From assembly GCF_036346855.1 (NCBI RefSeq), contig NZ_CP107841.1:682001-746000 (forward strand): DNA of 64,000 bases, given 5' to 3'. Position numbers and translations under genes: made by a program. The DNA is from Streptomyces europaeiscabiei (lineage in GTDB: Bacteria > Actinomycetota > Actinomycetes > Streptomycetales > Streptomycetaceae). Below, one piece after another: positions 50,708-59,017 of this stretch. Below the pieces are notes generated by a model that did not search any database, had not been told where the DNA came from, and worked only from the letters and a program-made list of their open reading frames with translations. Every line of letters starts with the position of its first letter. Position 1 is the stretch's first letter.

Positions 50708-51409
50708 TCAGACACTGAGCGCCGCCCGGACGGTCTGCTCGGCCCCCGTACCCCCCTCTCCCGAGGAGGTGACCCGGCCCGCCTCCAGCACGTAGTACCG
50801 CTGCGCTGCCCGCATGGCGAAGCCCACGTGCTGTTCGACGAGGAGGACGCAGAGCCCGCCCCGGCGGGTCAGGGCGAGGATCGTCTCCTCGATCTCGGCG
50901 ACCACGGAGGGCTGGATGCCCTCGGTCGGCTCGTCGAGCAGGAGGAGTCTGGGGCGGGTGATCAGGGCGCGGGCGAGAGCGAGCTGCTGACGCTGGCCGC
51001 CGGAGAGGAGACCTGCCCGGCGGCCGGACAGCTCCCGCAGGACGGGGAACAGGTCCAGGGCTTCCGAGACCGCCTCCTTTCCGTCCGGGCGGCCGTCGGC
51101 GACCAGTTGCAGGTTCTCGGCGGTGGTGAGGTGCGGGAAGGACTGCTGGCCCTGGGGGACGTACGCCATGCCCCTGGCCACCCGCTGGTGCGGGGCGAGG
51201 TGGGTGATGTCCTCGCCGTCCAGCAGGACGGTCCCGTTCTTCGGCTTGACGAGCCCCATGGCGGCGCGCAGGAGGGTGCTCTTGCCGGCGCCGTTGTGGC
51301 CCAGGACGGCTGCGACACCGTCGCGCGGGACGGACACGGTCACACCGTGCAGCACGGTCGTGCGGTCGTAGCCTGCCTGGACGGAGTTGATCTCCAGCAT
51401 GGGTGTCAC
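50708..51409 (-). CDS. urtE: Urea ABC transporter ATP-binding subunit UrtE
   Basis: 233-residue LivF-type ATPase. Walker A GHNGAGKSTLLRAAMG (about 38-53), Q-loop YVPQGQQSFPHLT, the ABC signature LLSGGQRQQLALARALI, Walker B RLLLLDEPTEGIQPSVV and the switch His in VLLVEQHVGFAMRAAQRYYVLEAG. The PQGQQ and TEGIQPS wording is diagnostic of UrtE rather than amino-acid LivF. GTG at 51409 overlaps the urtD stop (GTGA). Last gene of the urt operon. Confidence 0.93.
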   Translation of the reverse strand: MTPMLEINSVQAGYDRTTVLHGVTVSVPRDGVAAVLGHNGAGKSTLLRAAMGLVKPKNGTVLLDGEDITHLAPHQRVARGMAYVPQGQQSFPHLTTAENLQLVADGRPDGKEAVSEALDLFPVLRELSGRRAGLLSGGQRQQLALARALITRPRLLLLDEPTEGIQPSVVAEIEETILALTRRGGLCVLLVEQHVGFAMRAAQRYYVLEAGRVTSSGEGGTGAEQTVRAALSV

Positions 51410-52221
51410 GCCTCCTCGGTGACGGGGACGGGAGCGGCGACCTGTTCGGCGGCGGTCACGGACGCGGGCACCGGCTCGGACTCGGGCTCGGACGCGCGGC
51501 CGAGGTAGACCTCCTGGACCTTGGCGTCGGCCTGCACCTCGGTGACGGAGCCCTCGCTGAGGACCCGGCCGGCGTGCAGGACGGTGACGCTGCGGGCGAA
51601 GGAGCGCATGAAGTCCATGTCGTGCTCGATGACCACCACCGTGTGGTCCTCACCGACCCGCTGCAACAACTCGCCCGTGGCCTCGCGTTCGTCGTGGCTC
51701 ATACCGGCGACCGGCTCGTCGAGCAGCAGCAGCTTCACGTCCTGGACGAGCAGCATGCCGATCTCCAGCCACTGCTTCTGGCCGTGCGCGAGCACACCCG
51801 CCGGACGGTCGCGCAGCGCCGTCAGACCGGTCGTCTCCAGGGCCCTGGTCACCTCCTCGGGGACGCCCTTGCGGCGCCGGAGCATCGTCAGGGGGCCGCG
51901 GCCGGCGCCCGCCGCGATGTCGAGGTTCTGCAGGACGGTCAGCTGCTCGAAGACCGTGGCCGTCTGGAACGTACGGCCGATGCCTCTGCGGGCGATCCGG
52001 TGCACCGGCTTGCCGATGAGTTCCTCGCCGCCGAAGCGGACCGATCCGGTGGACTTCACCAGTCCGGTGACGGCGTCGACGAGCGTGGTCTTGCCGGCAC
52101 CGTTCGGGCCGATGAGGAAGCGCAGGTCGCCGGGGCGGATGTCGAGGTCCACACCGTCGACGGCCTTGAAGCCGTCGAAGGTCACCCGCAGGTCGCGGAC
52201 CGTCAGTCCCTCGCCGCTCAT
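51406..52221 (-). CDS. urtD: Urea ABC transporter ATP-binding subunit UrtD
   Basis: 271-residue LivG-type ATPase. Walker A LIGPNGAGKTTLVDAVTG (about 37-54), GRTFQTATVFEQLTVLQNLDIA, a signature region VLAHGQKQWLEIGMLL (the UrtD-typical LxHGQKQWLEIGM), Walker B VKLLLLDEPVAGMSHDE and the switch His in VVVIEHDMDFMRSFA. The C-terminal ~35 residues (SEPESEPVPASVTAAEQ) are a Pro/Glu-rich extension not usually present. ATG overlaps the urtC stop. Energises urea import together with UrtE. Confidence 0.93.
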   Translation of the reverse strand: MSGEGLTVRDLRVTFDGFKAVDGVDLDIRPGDLRFLIGPNGAGKTTLVDAVTGLVKSTGSVRFGGEELIGKPVHRIARRGIGRTFQTATVFEQLTVLQNLDIAAGAGRGPLTMLRRRKGVPEEVTRALETTGLTALRDRPAGVLAHGQKQWLEIGMLLVQDVKLLLLDEPVAGMSHDEREATGELLQRVGEDHTVVVIEHDMDFMRSFARSVTVLHAGRVLSEGSVTEVQADAKVQEVYLGRASEPESEPVPASVTAAEQVAAPVPVTEEA

Positions 52222-53372
52222 GCCGTTCCTCCTGTCGGGGCCGAGGCCGGGGCCGTGATGGTGGTGGTCGTGTTGGGGTTACGGCGCCGGCGCGCCACGC
52301 TCGCCAGGGAGGCCAGGCCGCCGGGCAGGAAGCCGACCGCCAGCACGAACAGCAGACCCTGGAGGTAGGTCCACGCGGCGGGGAAGGCGTCGGAGAGGGT
52401 GCTCTGCGCCCAGGCCACCGCGATCGCGCCGAGCACTGCACCCACCAGGGAGGCCCGGCCGCCCACCGCCGCGCCGATGACGAAACCGATGGACGGGACG
52501 ACGCCGATCAGCGCCGGGGAGATGATGCCGACCGCCGGGACGAACAGGGCTCCCGCGAGGCCCGCCATGCCGGCCGCCACGACGTACGCGACGAGCTTGA
52601 CGTTGGCGGGGTCGTAGCCGAGGAAGCGGACGCGTTCCTCGGAGTCCCGTACGGCGACGAGGAGTTCGCCGTAGCGGCTGACGAACAGCTGGCGGGCGGC
52701 GGCCATCAGCAGCAGGAGCACGGCGGCGATGACGAAATACACCATCCGCTGGTTGACGGGATCGTCGAGGTCGTACCCGAAGAAGCCCTGCATGTCGGTG
52801 AGACCGTTGGTGCCGCCGGTGGTGGCCTGCTGGCCGACGAGCCAGATGGCGAGGGCGGCGGCCAGTGCCTGGCTGAGGATCGCGAAGTACGCGCCCTTCA
52901 CCCGTCGGCGGAAGACGAAGAAACCGAGCAGCGCGGCGACCGCCATGGGCAGCAGCACGGTCATGGCGAGGGCGAAGGCCGGGTCGGCGAACGGCCGCCA
53001 CCACCAGGGCAGGGTGTCGCCGGTGCCGTAGAGCTGCATGAAGTCGGGCAGCGTCTGGCCGGTGTCGGCGGCGTCGGCGAGCTTGAGGTGCATGGCCATG
53101 GCGTAGCCGCCGAGGCCGAAGAAGACGCCCTGGCCGAGGACGAGCAGCCCGCCGCGGCCCCAGGCGAGGCTCACACCGACCGCCACGATCGCGTAGCACA
53201 GGTACTTGGCCAGGAGGTTGAGCCTGAAGTCGGAGAGCGCGAGCGGGGCGACCCCGATGAGCAGGACGGCGCCGAGGAGGAAGGCGCCGGGGACACGGAA
53301 GCGGACCAGGAGGGAGGGCGACGGCGGCGCGACGGGAGCCGTCTTCTCGGGGGAGGGCGTGGTCGTCTTCAT
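52218..53372 (-). CDS. urtC: Urea ABC transporter permease UrtC
   Basis: 384-residue LivM-type permease with about 10 helices. Diagnostic segments: LLAKYLCYAIVAVGVSLAWGRGGLLVLGQGVFFGLGGYAMAMHLKL, DFMQLYGTGDTLPWWWRPF, YFAILSQALAAALAIWLVGQQATTGGTNGLTD and VRDSEERVRFLGYDPANVKL (ATPase-coupling loop). The GQGVFFGLGGYAMAMHLKL and tryptophan-rich loop are UrtC features. The ATG overlaps the urtB stop. Forms the channel with UrtB. Confidence 0.93.
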   Translation of the reverse strand: MKTTTPSPEKTAPVAPPSPSLLVRFRVPGAFLLGAVLLIGVAPLALSDFRLNLLAKYLCYAIVAVGVSLAWGRGGLLVLGQGVFFGLGGYAMAMHLKLADAADTGQTLPDFMQLYGTGDTLPWWWRPFADPAFALAMTVLLPMAVAALLGFFVFRRRVKGAYFAILSQALAAALAIWLVGQQATTGGTNGLTDMQGFFGYDLDDPVNQRMVYFVIAAVLLLLMAAARQLFVSRYGELLVAVRDSEERVRFLGYDPANVKLVAYVVAAGMAGLAGALFVPAVGIISPALIGVVPSIGFVIGAAVGGRASLVGAVLGAIAVAWAQSTLSDAFPAAWTYLQGLLFVLAVGFLPGGLASLASVARRRRNPNTTTTITAPASAPTGGTA

Positions 53373-54253
53373 GCCAGGCTCCGGGTACGCAGTGTGTACA
53401 GGCCCTGGGGTCGCCACTGCAGGAAGGCGACGATCGCCACGAGCACGACGACCTTGGCGACGCTGACCGTCGTCGAGTACTCCAGTACGGACTGCAGGAC
53501 GCCGAGTGCGAAGGCGGTGATGACGGCGCCCTTGAGCTGGGCGACGCCGCCGACGACCACGACCAGGAAGGCGTCGACGATGTAGTTGGTGCCCATCGTC
53601 GGACCGATCGGGCCGACCAGGGTGAGCGCGACACCGGCCACGCCCGCGAGGCCCGAGCCGATGAAGAACGTCGTACGGTCCACGCGCTCGGTCGCGATAC
53701 CGGACACCTCGGCGAGGTCCCGGTTCTGCACGACGGCCCGGATACGGCGGCCCAGCGGGGTCGTCCGCAGGATCAGGGTGAGGCCGAGGACGCAGAGCAG
53801 GGCGAGACCGAGGATGAACAGCCGGTTGTTGGCGAAGGTGATGCCGCCGACCGAGATGTTGCCGGTGAGCAGGTCCGGGGCGCGGGTCTGGACGTTCGGG
53901 GCGCCGAAGATGTCCCGGGCCAGCTGCTGGAGCATCAGGGAGACGCCCCAGGTGACCAGCAGGGTGTCCAGGGGTCTGGTGTACAGACGCCGGACGAGGA
54001 GCCATTCGAGCAGCGCGCCCATCGTCCCGGCCACGAGGAAGGCCAGCGGCAGGGCGAGGAGCAGGGAGACACCGGCACCGCTGATGGACTTCTGCAGCAC
54101 GTACGTGGTGTACGCGCCGGCCATGATGAACTCGCCGTGCGCCATGTTGATCACGCCCATCTGACCGAAGGTGAGGGTCAGGCCGAGGGCGATGAGCAGG
54201 AGGACGGCACCGATACTGATGCCGGTGAAGGCCTGGTTGAGGACGACCGTCAT
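53369..54253 (-). CDS. urtB: Urea ABC transporter permease UrtB
   Basis: 294-residue LivH-type permease with about 8 helices: NQAFTGISIGAVLLLIALGLTLTFGQMGVINMAHGEFIMAGAYTTYV at the N-terminus, LLVTWGVSLMLQQLARDIFGAPNVQT, the coupling loop RRIRAVVQNRDLAEVSGIATERVDRTTFFIGSGLAG and TLVGPIGPTMGTNYIVDAFLVVVVGGVAQLKGA. ATG at 54253. It is 222 bp from urtA, the only sizeable gap in the operon, and that gap contains tandem and inverted repeats that could modulate the ratio of UrtA to the membrane subunits. Confidence 0.93.
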   Translation of the reverse strand: MTVVLNQAFTGISIGAVLLLIALGLTLTFGQMGVINMAHGEFIMAGAYTTYVLQKSISGAGVSLLLALPLAFLVAGTMGALLEWLLVRRLYTRPLDTLLVTWGVSLMLQQLARDIFGAPNVQTRAPDLLTGNISVGGITFANNRLFILGLALLCVLGLTLILRTTPLGRRIRAVVQNRDLAEVSGIATERVDRTTFFIGSGLAGVAGVALTLVGPIGPTMGTNYIVDAFLVVVVGGVAQLKGAVITAFALGVLQSVLEYSTTVSVAKVVVLVAIVAFLQWRPQGLYTLRTRSLA

Positions 54254-54270
54254 TGAGCGGCTCCGGGTCG

Positions 54271-54316
54271 GGGGAAGGGTTGTTCGGCGGGCGGGGGAAG
54301 GGCTGTTCGGCGGGCG
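54271..54316 (-). repeat. 23-bp tandem repeat in the urtA-urtB gap
   Basis: The 23-base unit at 54271-54293 (GGGGAAGGGTTGTTCGGCGG plus GCG) recurs at 54294-54316 with one mismatch (T to C). Immediately downstream of the larger inverted repeat as read by the operon. Function unknown. Confidence 0.8.
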
Positions 54317-54341
54317 CGGTCCGGTGGGGCTTCCTCCGCGG

Positions 54342-54444
54342 TTCCCCGCGCCCCTGGAATACAGGGGCTGCGCCCCGTGCTTTTCGGCCCGAAAGCCCGT
54401 CGTCTTCAGGCTCGCAGGGCCTGATCTTTCAGGGGCGCGGGGAA
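54342..54444. repeat. Large imperfect hairpin / Streptomyces intergenic repeat
   Basis: TTCCCCGCGCCCCTG (54342-54356) is inverted as CAGGGGCGCGGGGAA (54430-54444), 15-bp perfect arms. An inner GGGGCTGCGCCCC hairpin and a CGAAAGCCCG-type stem lie between. The outer sequence, with GGGGAATTGCTCGACCAGC next to it, resembles a short repeat found in many Streptomyces intergenic regions (from memory, not searched). Confidence 0.7.
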
Positions 54445-54475
54445 TTGCTCGACCAGCGCCCACCCACCGTCGGAC

Positions 54476-55729
54476 TCACGAAAGACCGGCGGCCCAGTCG
54501 TAACCCTTCAGATACGGGTCCGGCTTGATCGGCTTGCCGGAGTTCCACACCTCCTCGATCAGGCCGTCCGAGCCGATCCTGCCGATGCGGGCGGTCTTGT
54601 AGACGTGCTGGGTGGCTCCGTCGACGGTGACCTTGCCCTCGGGGGCGTCGAGTTCGATGCCGCCGGAGGCCTTCTTGACCTTCGGCACGTCGAAGGAGCC
54701 GGCCTTCTCGACCATCTCCTTCCAGAGATGGACGGAGATGTAGGCGGCCTCCATGGGGTCGCTGGTCGGCTTGTCCTTGCCGTAGGCCGCCTGATAGGCC
54801 GCGACGAACTTCGTGTTGGCGGCGCCCGGCGTGGTCTCGTAGTAGTTCCAGGCGGTCAACTGGCCTTCCAGGTACTGGGTACCGATGCTCTTGACCTCCT
54901 CCTCGGCGATCGACACCGACAGCACCGGCAGGCTCTTCGCGGCCAGCCCGGCGGACTTGTACTCCTTGAAGAAGGCCACGTTGCTGTCGCCGTTGAGGGT
55001 GTTGAACACGGCGTCCGCGCCGGCGTCCTTGACCTTGTTGACGATGGTGCTGAACTCGGTGGAGCCGAGCGGCGCGTAGTCCTCGCCGACCACCTTCATA
55101 CCCTGGGCCTGCGCGTACGCCTTGATGATCTTGTTGGCGGTGCGCGGGAAGACGTAGTCGCTGCCCACCAGGTACAGCCGTGTCAGGCCCTGCTTCTTGA
55201 GGTAGTCGAGGGCGGGGACGATCTGCTGGTTGGTGGTGGCGCCGATGTAGAAGATGTACGGGGACTGTTCCAGGCCCTCGTACTGCACGGGGTAGAAGAG
55301 GAGCGACTTGTAGCGCTCGAAGACCGGCTTGACGGCCTTGCGGCTGGCGGAGGTCCAGCAGCCGAAGGTGGCGACCACCTTGTCGTCGGTGATCAGGGCC
55401 TCCGCCTTCTCGGCGAAGGTCGGCCAGTCGGAGGCGCCGTCCTGGCTGATGGGCTTCAGTTTCTTGCCCAGGACGCCACCGGCGGCGTTGATCTCCTTCA
55501 CCGCGAGGAGCAGCGCGTTGTGGACGGTGACCTCGCTGATGGCCATCGTGCCCGAGAGCGAGTTCAGCAGACCCACCTTGACGGTGTCGCCGGAGGTGTC
55601 CGCCTGCGCTCCGGCGGCCGATGACGTGCCGCTGCCGGTCTTGGCTCCGCACGCGCTGAGGGCGACGGTCGTACCGAGCGCCGACGCGCCCGCGAGAAGA
55701 CCGCGTCTGTTGATGCCGATCCCGGACAT
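54476..55729 (-). CDS. urtA: Urea ABC transporter substrate-binding lipoprotein UrtA
   Basis: 417-residue periplasmic-binding-type protein. The signal peptide has a twin-arginine pair ([10 protein letters not shown]8-R9) and a lipobox ending at Cys27 (LSAC), so it is probably a Tat-exported lipoprotein. The mature domain has [100 protein letters not shown] and [15 protein letters not shown]. The PVQYEG and TTNQQ motifs are UrtA-specific. ATG at 55729 follows TAGGAGGT. First gene of urtABCDE. Confidence 0.95.
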   Translation of the reverse strand: MSGIGINRRGLLAGASALGTTVALSACGAKTGSGTSSAAGAQADTSGDTVKVGLLNSLSGTMAISEVTVHNALLLAVKEINAAGGVLGKKLKPISQDGASDWPTFAEKAEALITDDKVVATFGCWTSASRKAVKPVFERYKSLLFYPVQYEGLEQSPYIFYIGATTNQQIVPALDYLKKQGLTRLYLVGSDYVFPRTANKIIKAYAQAQGMKVVGEDYAPLGSTEFSTIVNKVKDAGADAVFNTLNGDSNVAFFKEYKSAGLAAKSLPVLSVSIAEEEVKSIGTQYLEGQLTAWNYYETTPGAANTKFVAAYQAAYGKDKPTSDPMEAAYISVHLWKEMVEKAGSFDVPKVKKASGGIELDAPEGKVTVDGATQHVYKTARIGRIGSDGLIEEVWNSGKPIKPDPYLKGYDWAAGLS

Positions 55730-55778
55730 GCAATACCTCCTAGGTCGCTGAAGTGCGACCACAGCCTGCGAGGCCACT

Positions 55779-55816
55779 GTTTCCCTTGCGTTTCGGCGCA
55801 ATTGAAGAACAGTTTC
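55779..55816 (-). promoter_or_regulatory. GlnR-type nitrogen-control boxes upstream of urtA
   Basis: On the minus strand GAAAC occurs three times, at 55816-55812, 55794-55790 and 55783-55779. The separations are 17 and 6 bases, so the 5-mers fall in 11-base register, with TCAAT at the fourth position. This matches the GlnR consensus (GTNAC-N6-GAAAC repeats). It lies 50-87 bases upstream of urtA, pointing to induction under nitrogen limitation. Confidence 0.65.
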
Positions 55817-55966
55817 CTGAGGAAGTATTTTTTTGAGGCCCCGAAATATTTGTCACTTCTCGCGGAAAGGATGTACTCCTGGTTTTTCTGTCAGGAGCGG
55901 GATGGTCGAAGGTAAGCTCCGGACATCACCGTCGAGGGGGCGGCTGAAGGCGAGTTGGGGAGTGCG

Positions 55967-56458
55967 ATGGCGAGGCGGCCCGAGGAACTGCTCCGTCTGT
56001 TGACCCGGGCCGAGCGTCTGTCCGTGCGCCGAGTGCAGTCCGTGCTCGACGAGTTCGACTGCTCCGTCGAGGCGTGGCGGGTCCTTGACCTGCTCTCCGA
56101 CGGGCAGGGCCACAACATGACGGCCCTCGCCGAACACGCCTTTCTGCCGGCGCCGAGCCTGACCAAGCTGATCGACCAACTCGTCGACCGGAACCTGGTC
56201 TTCCGTCGCGTCGACCCCGCCGACCGGCGCCGCGTCCTCGCCCACCTCACCCCGCGCGGCAGCGAGCGATGGCAGCAGCTCGCCCGCGCGGTGCGCGCCC
56301 ACTGGGCAGAATCGGAGCCGCTCACCGACGAGGACGGGAAGCGGCTGGAACTCCTGCTGGACCTGCTGGCCCGGACTCTGGAGAGCGGTGGGCCCGACGA
56401 CGGTCGGGGCAGGGTCAACGCAGGTCGTGCGGAGCGCGCAGCTGGGCGAGGACGTTGA
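55967..56458 (+). CDS. MarR-family regulator
   Basis: 163-residue winged-helix regulator. Core: RVQSVLDEFDCSVEAWRVLDLLSDGQGHNMTALAEHAFLPAPSLTKLIDQLVDRNLVFRRVDPADRRRVLAHLTPRG (in successive helices and wing; DPADRRRV wing is typical). ATG at 55967 with GGGGAG five bases upstream. Divergent from urtA across ~240 bp and convergent with the AmiC-like gene, overlapping its 3' end by 44 bp. It could control urtA, the AmiC-like gene or both; no direct evidence decides this. Confidence 0.88.
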   Translation: MARRPEELLRLLTRAERLSVRRVQSVLDEFDCSVEAWRVLDLLSDGQGHNMTALAEHAFLPAPSLTKLIDQLVDRNLVFRRVDPADRRRVLAHLTPRGSERWQQLARAVRAHWAESEPLTDEDGKRLELLLDLLARTLESGGPDDGRGRVNAGRAERAAGRGR

Positions 56459-57533
56459 AGTCGCAGCCGTCCGCCCGCGCGAGGTAGATGCGCTGGCGCA
56501 CATGCCGCCCGTCGAGGCCCAGCAGGCCGCGCGGCCCCTCGTAGGAGACGGTGTCGGCGGTCGCCCCGATCGCGGCCACGTCCAGGGCGCGCGCCCGCTC
56601 GACGAGCGCGGCGAGCAGCAGGACACCCTCGTAGCAGGACTCGCCGAGGCTGCCCGGAACGGGCGCCTCCAGACCGAAGCGGTCCGCGTACTGGCCGTGG
56701 AAGTCCAGGGTGTTCCGGTCGGCGAGCGAGGCGAAGAAACCTGCCGTGCTGTAGAGGTCGAGGGTGGCCTCGGGGCCGCTGCCCATCAGCATGTTCTCGT
56801 CCATCAGCGTGCTCAGCCGCAGGCACCGCCGGTCGAGCCCGGAGGCGGCGAAGGCCCGGTTGAAGCGGACCGCGTCGCTGCCGACCAGGAGCATCAGGAC
56901 CCCGTCGGCGTCGGCCCGCTCGATGCGTCGCAGGACGTCCTCGAAGTCCTCGGTGCCGAGCGGCAGATACGCCTCGCCACTGACCCTGCCCCGGCACTCG
57001 CGGGCGTAGCCCCGGGCCGCCCGTGCCGTGCGGCGGGGCCACACGTAGTCGTTGCCGACGACGAACCAGCGGCGTACACCGCGTGACTCGGCCAGCAGCC
57101 GCATCGCGGGCAGCAGTTGCCAGGACGGCGTCTCACTCGTCATGAAGACGCCCTCGGTGCGTTCCCCACCCTCGTACAGGGCCGTGTACACGTACGGCAC
57201 CCGGTGCGCGATGCGCGGGGCCAGGGCCCGCCGGACGGAGGAGATGTGCCAGCCGGTGACACCCTGCACCGCTCCCGAGGCGACCAGGGCCTCCACGTCC
57301 TCGGCGACCCGCCACGGCTCCGCGCCGCCGTCGACCTCGATCAGCCGCAGCTCCCTGCCCAGCACTCCCCCGGCCTTGTTGACCTCCTCGGCGGCCAGCC
57401 GCGCGCACGCCCCGCAGGTGGGGCCGAAGATCCCGGCGGGGCCCTGCATCGGGTAGACGAGGGCGACGTCGAGGGTCGAGTCGTCGGCCGTGAACCACTC
57501 GGGGGTGTGGAGGCGCGGCGGAGGCCGATTCAT
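56415..57533 (-). CDS. AmiC/UrtA-like amide-binding protein without signal peptide
   Basis: 372-residue class I periplasmic-binding-fold protein related to UrtA and to the cytosolic amide sensor AmiC. Segments: VALVYPMQGPAGIFGPTCGACARLAAEEVNKAGGVLGRELRLIEVDGG, VQGVTGWHISSVRRALAPRIAHRVPYVYTALYEGG, WFVVGNDYVWPRRTARAARGYA and TLMDENMLMGSGPEATLDLYSTAGFFASL. The N-terminus (MNRPPPRLHTPEWF) has no signal sequence or lipobox, so it should remain in the cytosol as a sensor. ATG at 57533 or 57542. Its 3' end overlaps MarR antisense. Confidence 0.85.
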   Translation of the reverse strand: MNRPPPRLHTPEWFTADDSTLDVALVYPMQGPAGIFGPTCGACARLAAEEVNKAGGVLGRELRLIEVDGGAEPWRVAEDVEALVASGAVQGVTGWHISSVRRALAPRIAHRVPYVYTALYEGGERTEGVFMTSETPSWQLLPAMRLLAESRGVRRWFVVGNDYVWPRRTARAARGYARECRGRVSGEAYLPLGTEDFEDVLRRIERADADGVLMLLVGSDAVRFNRAFAASGLDRRCLRLSTLMDENMLMGSGPEATLDLYSTAGFFASLADRNTLDFHGQYADRFGLEAPVPGSLGESCYEGVLLLAALVERARALDVAAIGATADTVSYEGPRGLLGLDGRHVRQRIYLARADGCDFNVLAQLRAPHDLR

Positions 57534-57606
57534 GGGCCTCATGATGGCGTCATCGCCATCGGCGCCCCAGGTGGCGCCACGGATCGAGACCGATTCGTAG
57601 GCCGGG

Positions 57607-57678
57607 GCCGATCCGCAGGCCTGAGCTGATCCGCAGGCCTGAGCCGATCGGCAGACCTGGGCCGATCGGCAGACCTGG
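57607..57678. repeat. Four tandem 18-bp repeats between NiCoT and AmiC-like genes
   Basis: Units GCCGATCCGCAGGCCTGA, GCTGATCCGCAGGCCTGA, then GCCGATCGGCAGACCTGG twice (57607, 57625, 57643, 57661). They occupy most of the gap upstream of the AmiC-like gene. Function unknown; possibly slippage, possibly iterated operator. Confidence 0.85.
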
Positions 57679-57690
57679 GCCGAGGGCGGG

Positions 57691-58845
57691 TCACGGGGTC
57701 GCCGGGTCGCGGGTGGGCGTTCTGCCCGTCGTCCACTTCTCCTCGATCCGCCCGAACCGCCACACCAGCAGCGCGACCGCCCAGGTGACGAAGAACAGGC
57801 CGACGACGACATAGCCGATGATGTTGAGGTCGAGGCCGGCGACCCGGTCCCAGAACGTGCCGTGCAGATGCGCCTTCTCGGCGACGAGGCCGAGCAGTTC
57901 GACGGTGCCGATGACGAGGGCGACGGCCACCGAGAGGCCGGTGATCGTGAGGTTGTAGTAGACCTTGCGGACCGGCTTGGAGAACGCCCAGCCGTACGCG
58001 AAGTTCATGAACGAGCCGTCGATCGTGTCCAGGAGCGACATACCGGCCGCGAACAGGATCGGCAGGCACAGGATCGCGTACCAGGGCAGTCCGGAGGCCG
58101 CGCCCGAACCGGCCAGGACCAAGAGCGCGACCTCGGTCGCCGTGTCGAACCCCAGGCCGAAGAGCAGGCCCAGCGGGAACATCTGCCACGGCTTGGTGAT
58201 CGACTTCATCAACCGTCCGAGGAGCCGGTTCATGAAGCCCCGGCTGTTCAGCCGCTCCTCCAGCGCGGCCTCGTCGAAGGAGCCCGAGCGCATCTCCCGG
58301 AACACCTTCCAGATGCCCACCATGATCACCAGGTTGATGATCGCGATGACGTAGAGGAACGTCCCGGAGACCGTGGTACCGATCCAGCCGGCGAGGTCGT
58401 GCAGCTGGGAGTCGCCGTTCCGCACCGGTCCGGCGAGCGCCTTGACGCCGAGGGTGAGCAGGAAGGTGAGGGCGAAGACGATCGACGAGTGCCCGAGGGA
58501 GAACCAGAAGCCGACCGACAGCGGGCGCTGCCCCTCGCCCATCAGTTTGCGGGTGGTGTTGTCGATGGCGGCGATGTGGTCGGCGTCGAAGGCGTGCCGC
58601 ATCCCCAGGGTGTAGGCGGTGACGCCCATACCGATGCCGAAGGTCCTGCTGCCGACGCTGTAGTGCTCGGGGGCGACGATCACGACCAGCGTGAACCAGC
58701 CGATGAGATGCAGCGCCAGGATGAAGCCGGCCATACCGCCGAGGCTCGCCCACTCCGCGCGCGTCATCGAGGCGCGGATCCGGCGCCATGAGAAACCGCC
58801 CTTCTCGGCGGTGGCCGAGGAGGCGGTGTCGGTAACAGGGGCCAT
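57691..58845 (-). CDS. NiCoT-family nickel/cobalt permease (HoxN/NixA type)
   Basis: 384-residue eight-helix permease importing Ni(2+) and/or Co(2+). The family signature is in helix II: TLGMRHAFDADHIAAIDNTTRKLMGEGQRPLSVGFWFSLGHSSIVF, in which HAFDADHI supplies metal ligands. LLFGLGFDTATEVALLVLAG and GMSLLDTIDGSFMNFAYGWAF follow. ATG at 58845. No cobalamin riboswitch is seen upstream, in contrast to the nearby cbi operon, which favours nickel control by another route (for example Nur), but I cannot identify a box. Confidence 0.93.
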   Translation of the reverse strand: MAPVTDTASSATAEKGGFSWRRIRASMTRAEWASLGGMAGFILALHLIGWFTLVVIVAPEHYSVGSRTFGIGMGVTAYTLGMRHAFDADHIAAIDNTTRKLMGEGQRPLSVGFWFSLGHSSIVFALTFLLTLGVKALAGPVRNGDSQLHDLAGWIGTTVSGTFLYVIAIINLVIMVGIWKVFREMRSGSFDEAALEERLNSRGFMNRLLGRLMKSITKPWQMFPLGLLFGLGFDTATEVALLVLAGSGAASGLPWYAILCLPILFAAGMSLLDTIDGSFMNFAYGWAFSKPVRKVYYNLTITGLSVAVALVIGTVELLGLVAEKAHLHGTFWDRVAGLDLNIIGYVVVGLFFVTWAVALLVWRFGRIEEKWTTGRTPTRDPATP

Positions 58846-59017
58846 GGGGCGTGCGCCTAACTCGTCGTGCCGCGTGCATGTCGTCGAACCCCTTCACCCT
58901 TGTGCGGGGAGCAGGTAACTGCAAGGAGGTCGCAGTAAAGCCCGTGCCACGTTTCGGTCAGGTCAGGGTCTTTCGGTGGACGGCGCGGCCGCACGAGCCC
59001 CGGATCGGGCGGACTCG

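Noticed and set aside
57607..57678. CRISPR array
   Set aside because: The repeats are directly adjacent with no spacers and there are no cas genes.
58846..59017. Cobalamin riboswitch or clear nickel operator upstream of the NiCoT gene
   Set aside because: I looked for B12 boxes and for a clean TTGC/GCAA nickel-regulator dyad; only partial matches exist, so no feature is claimed.
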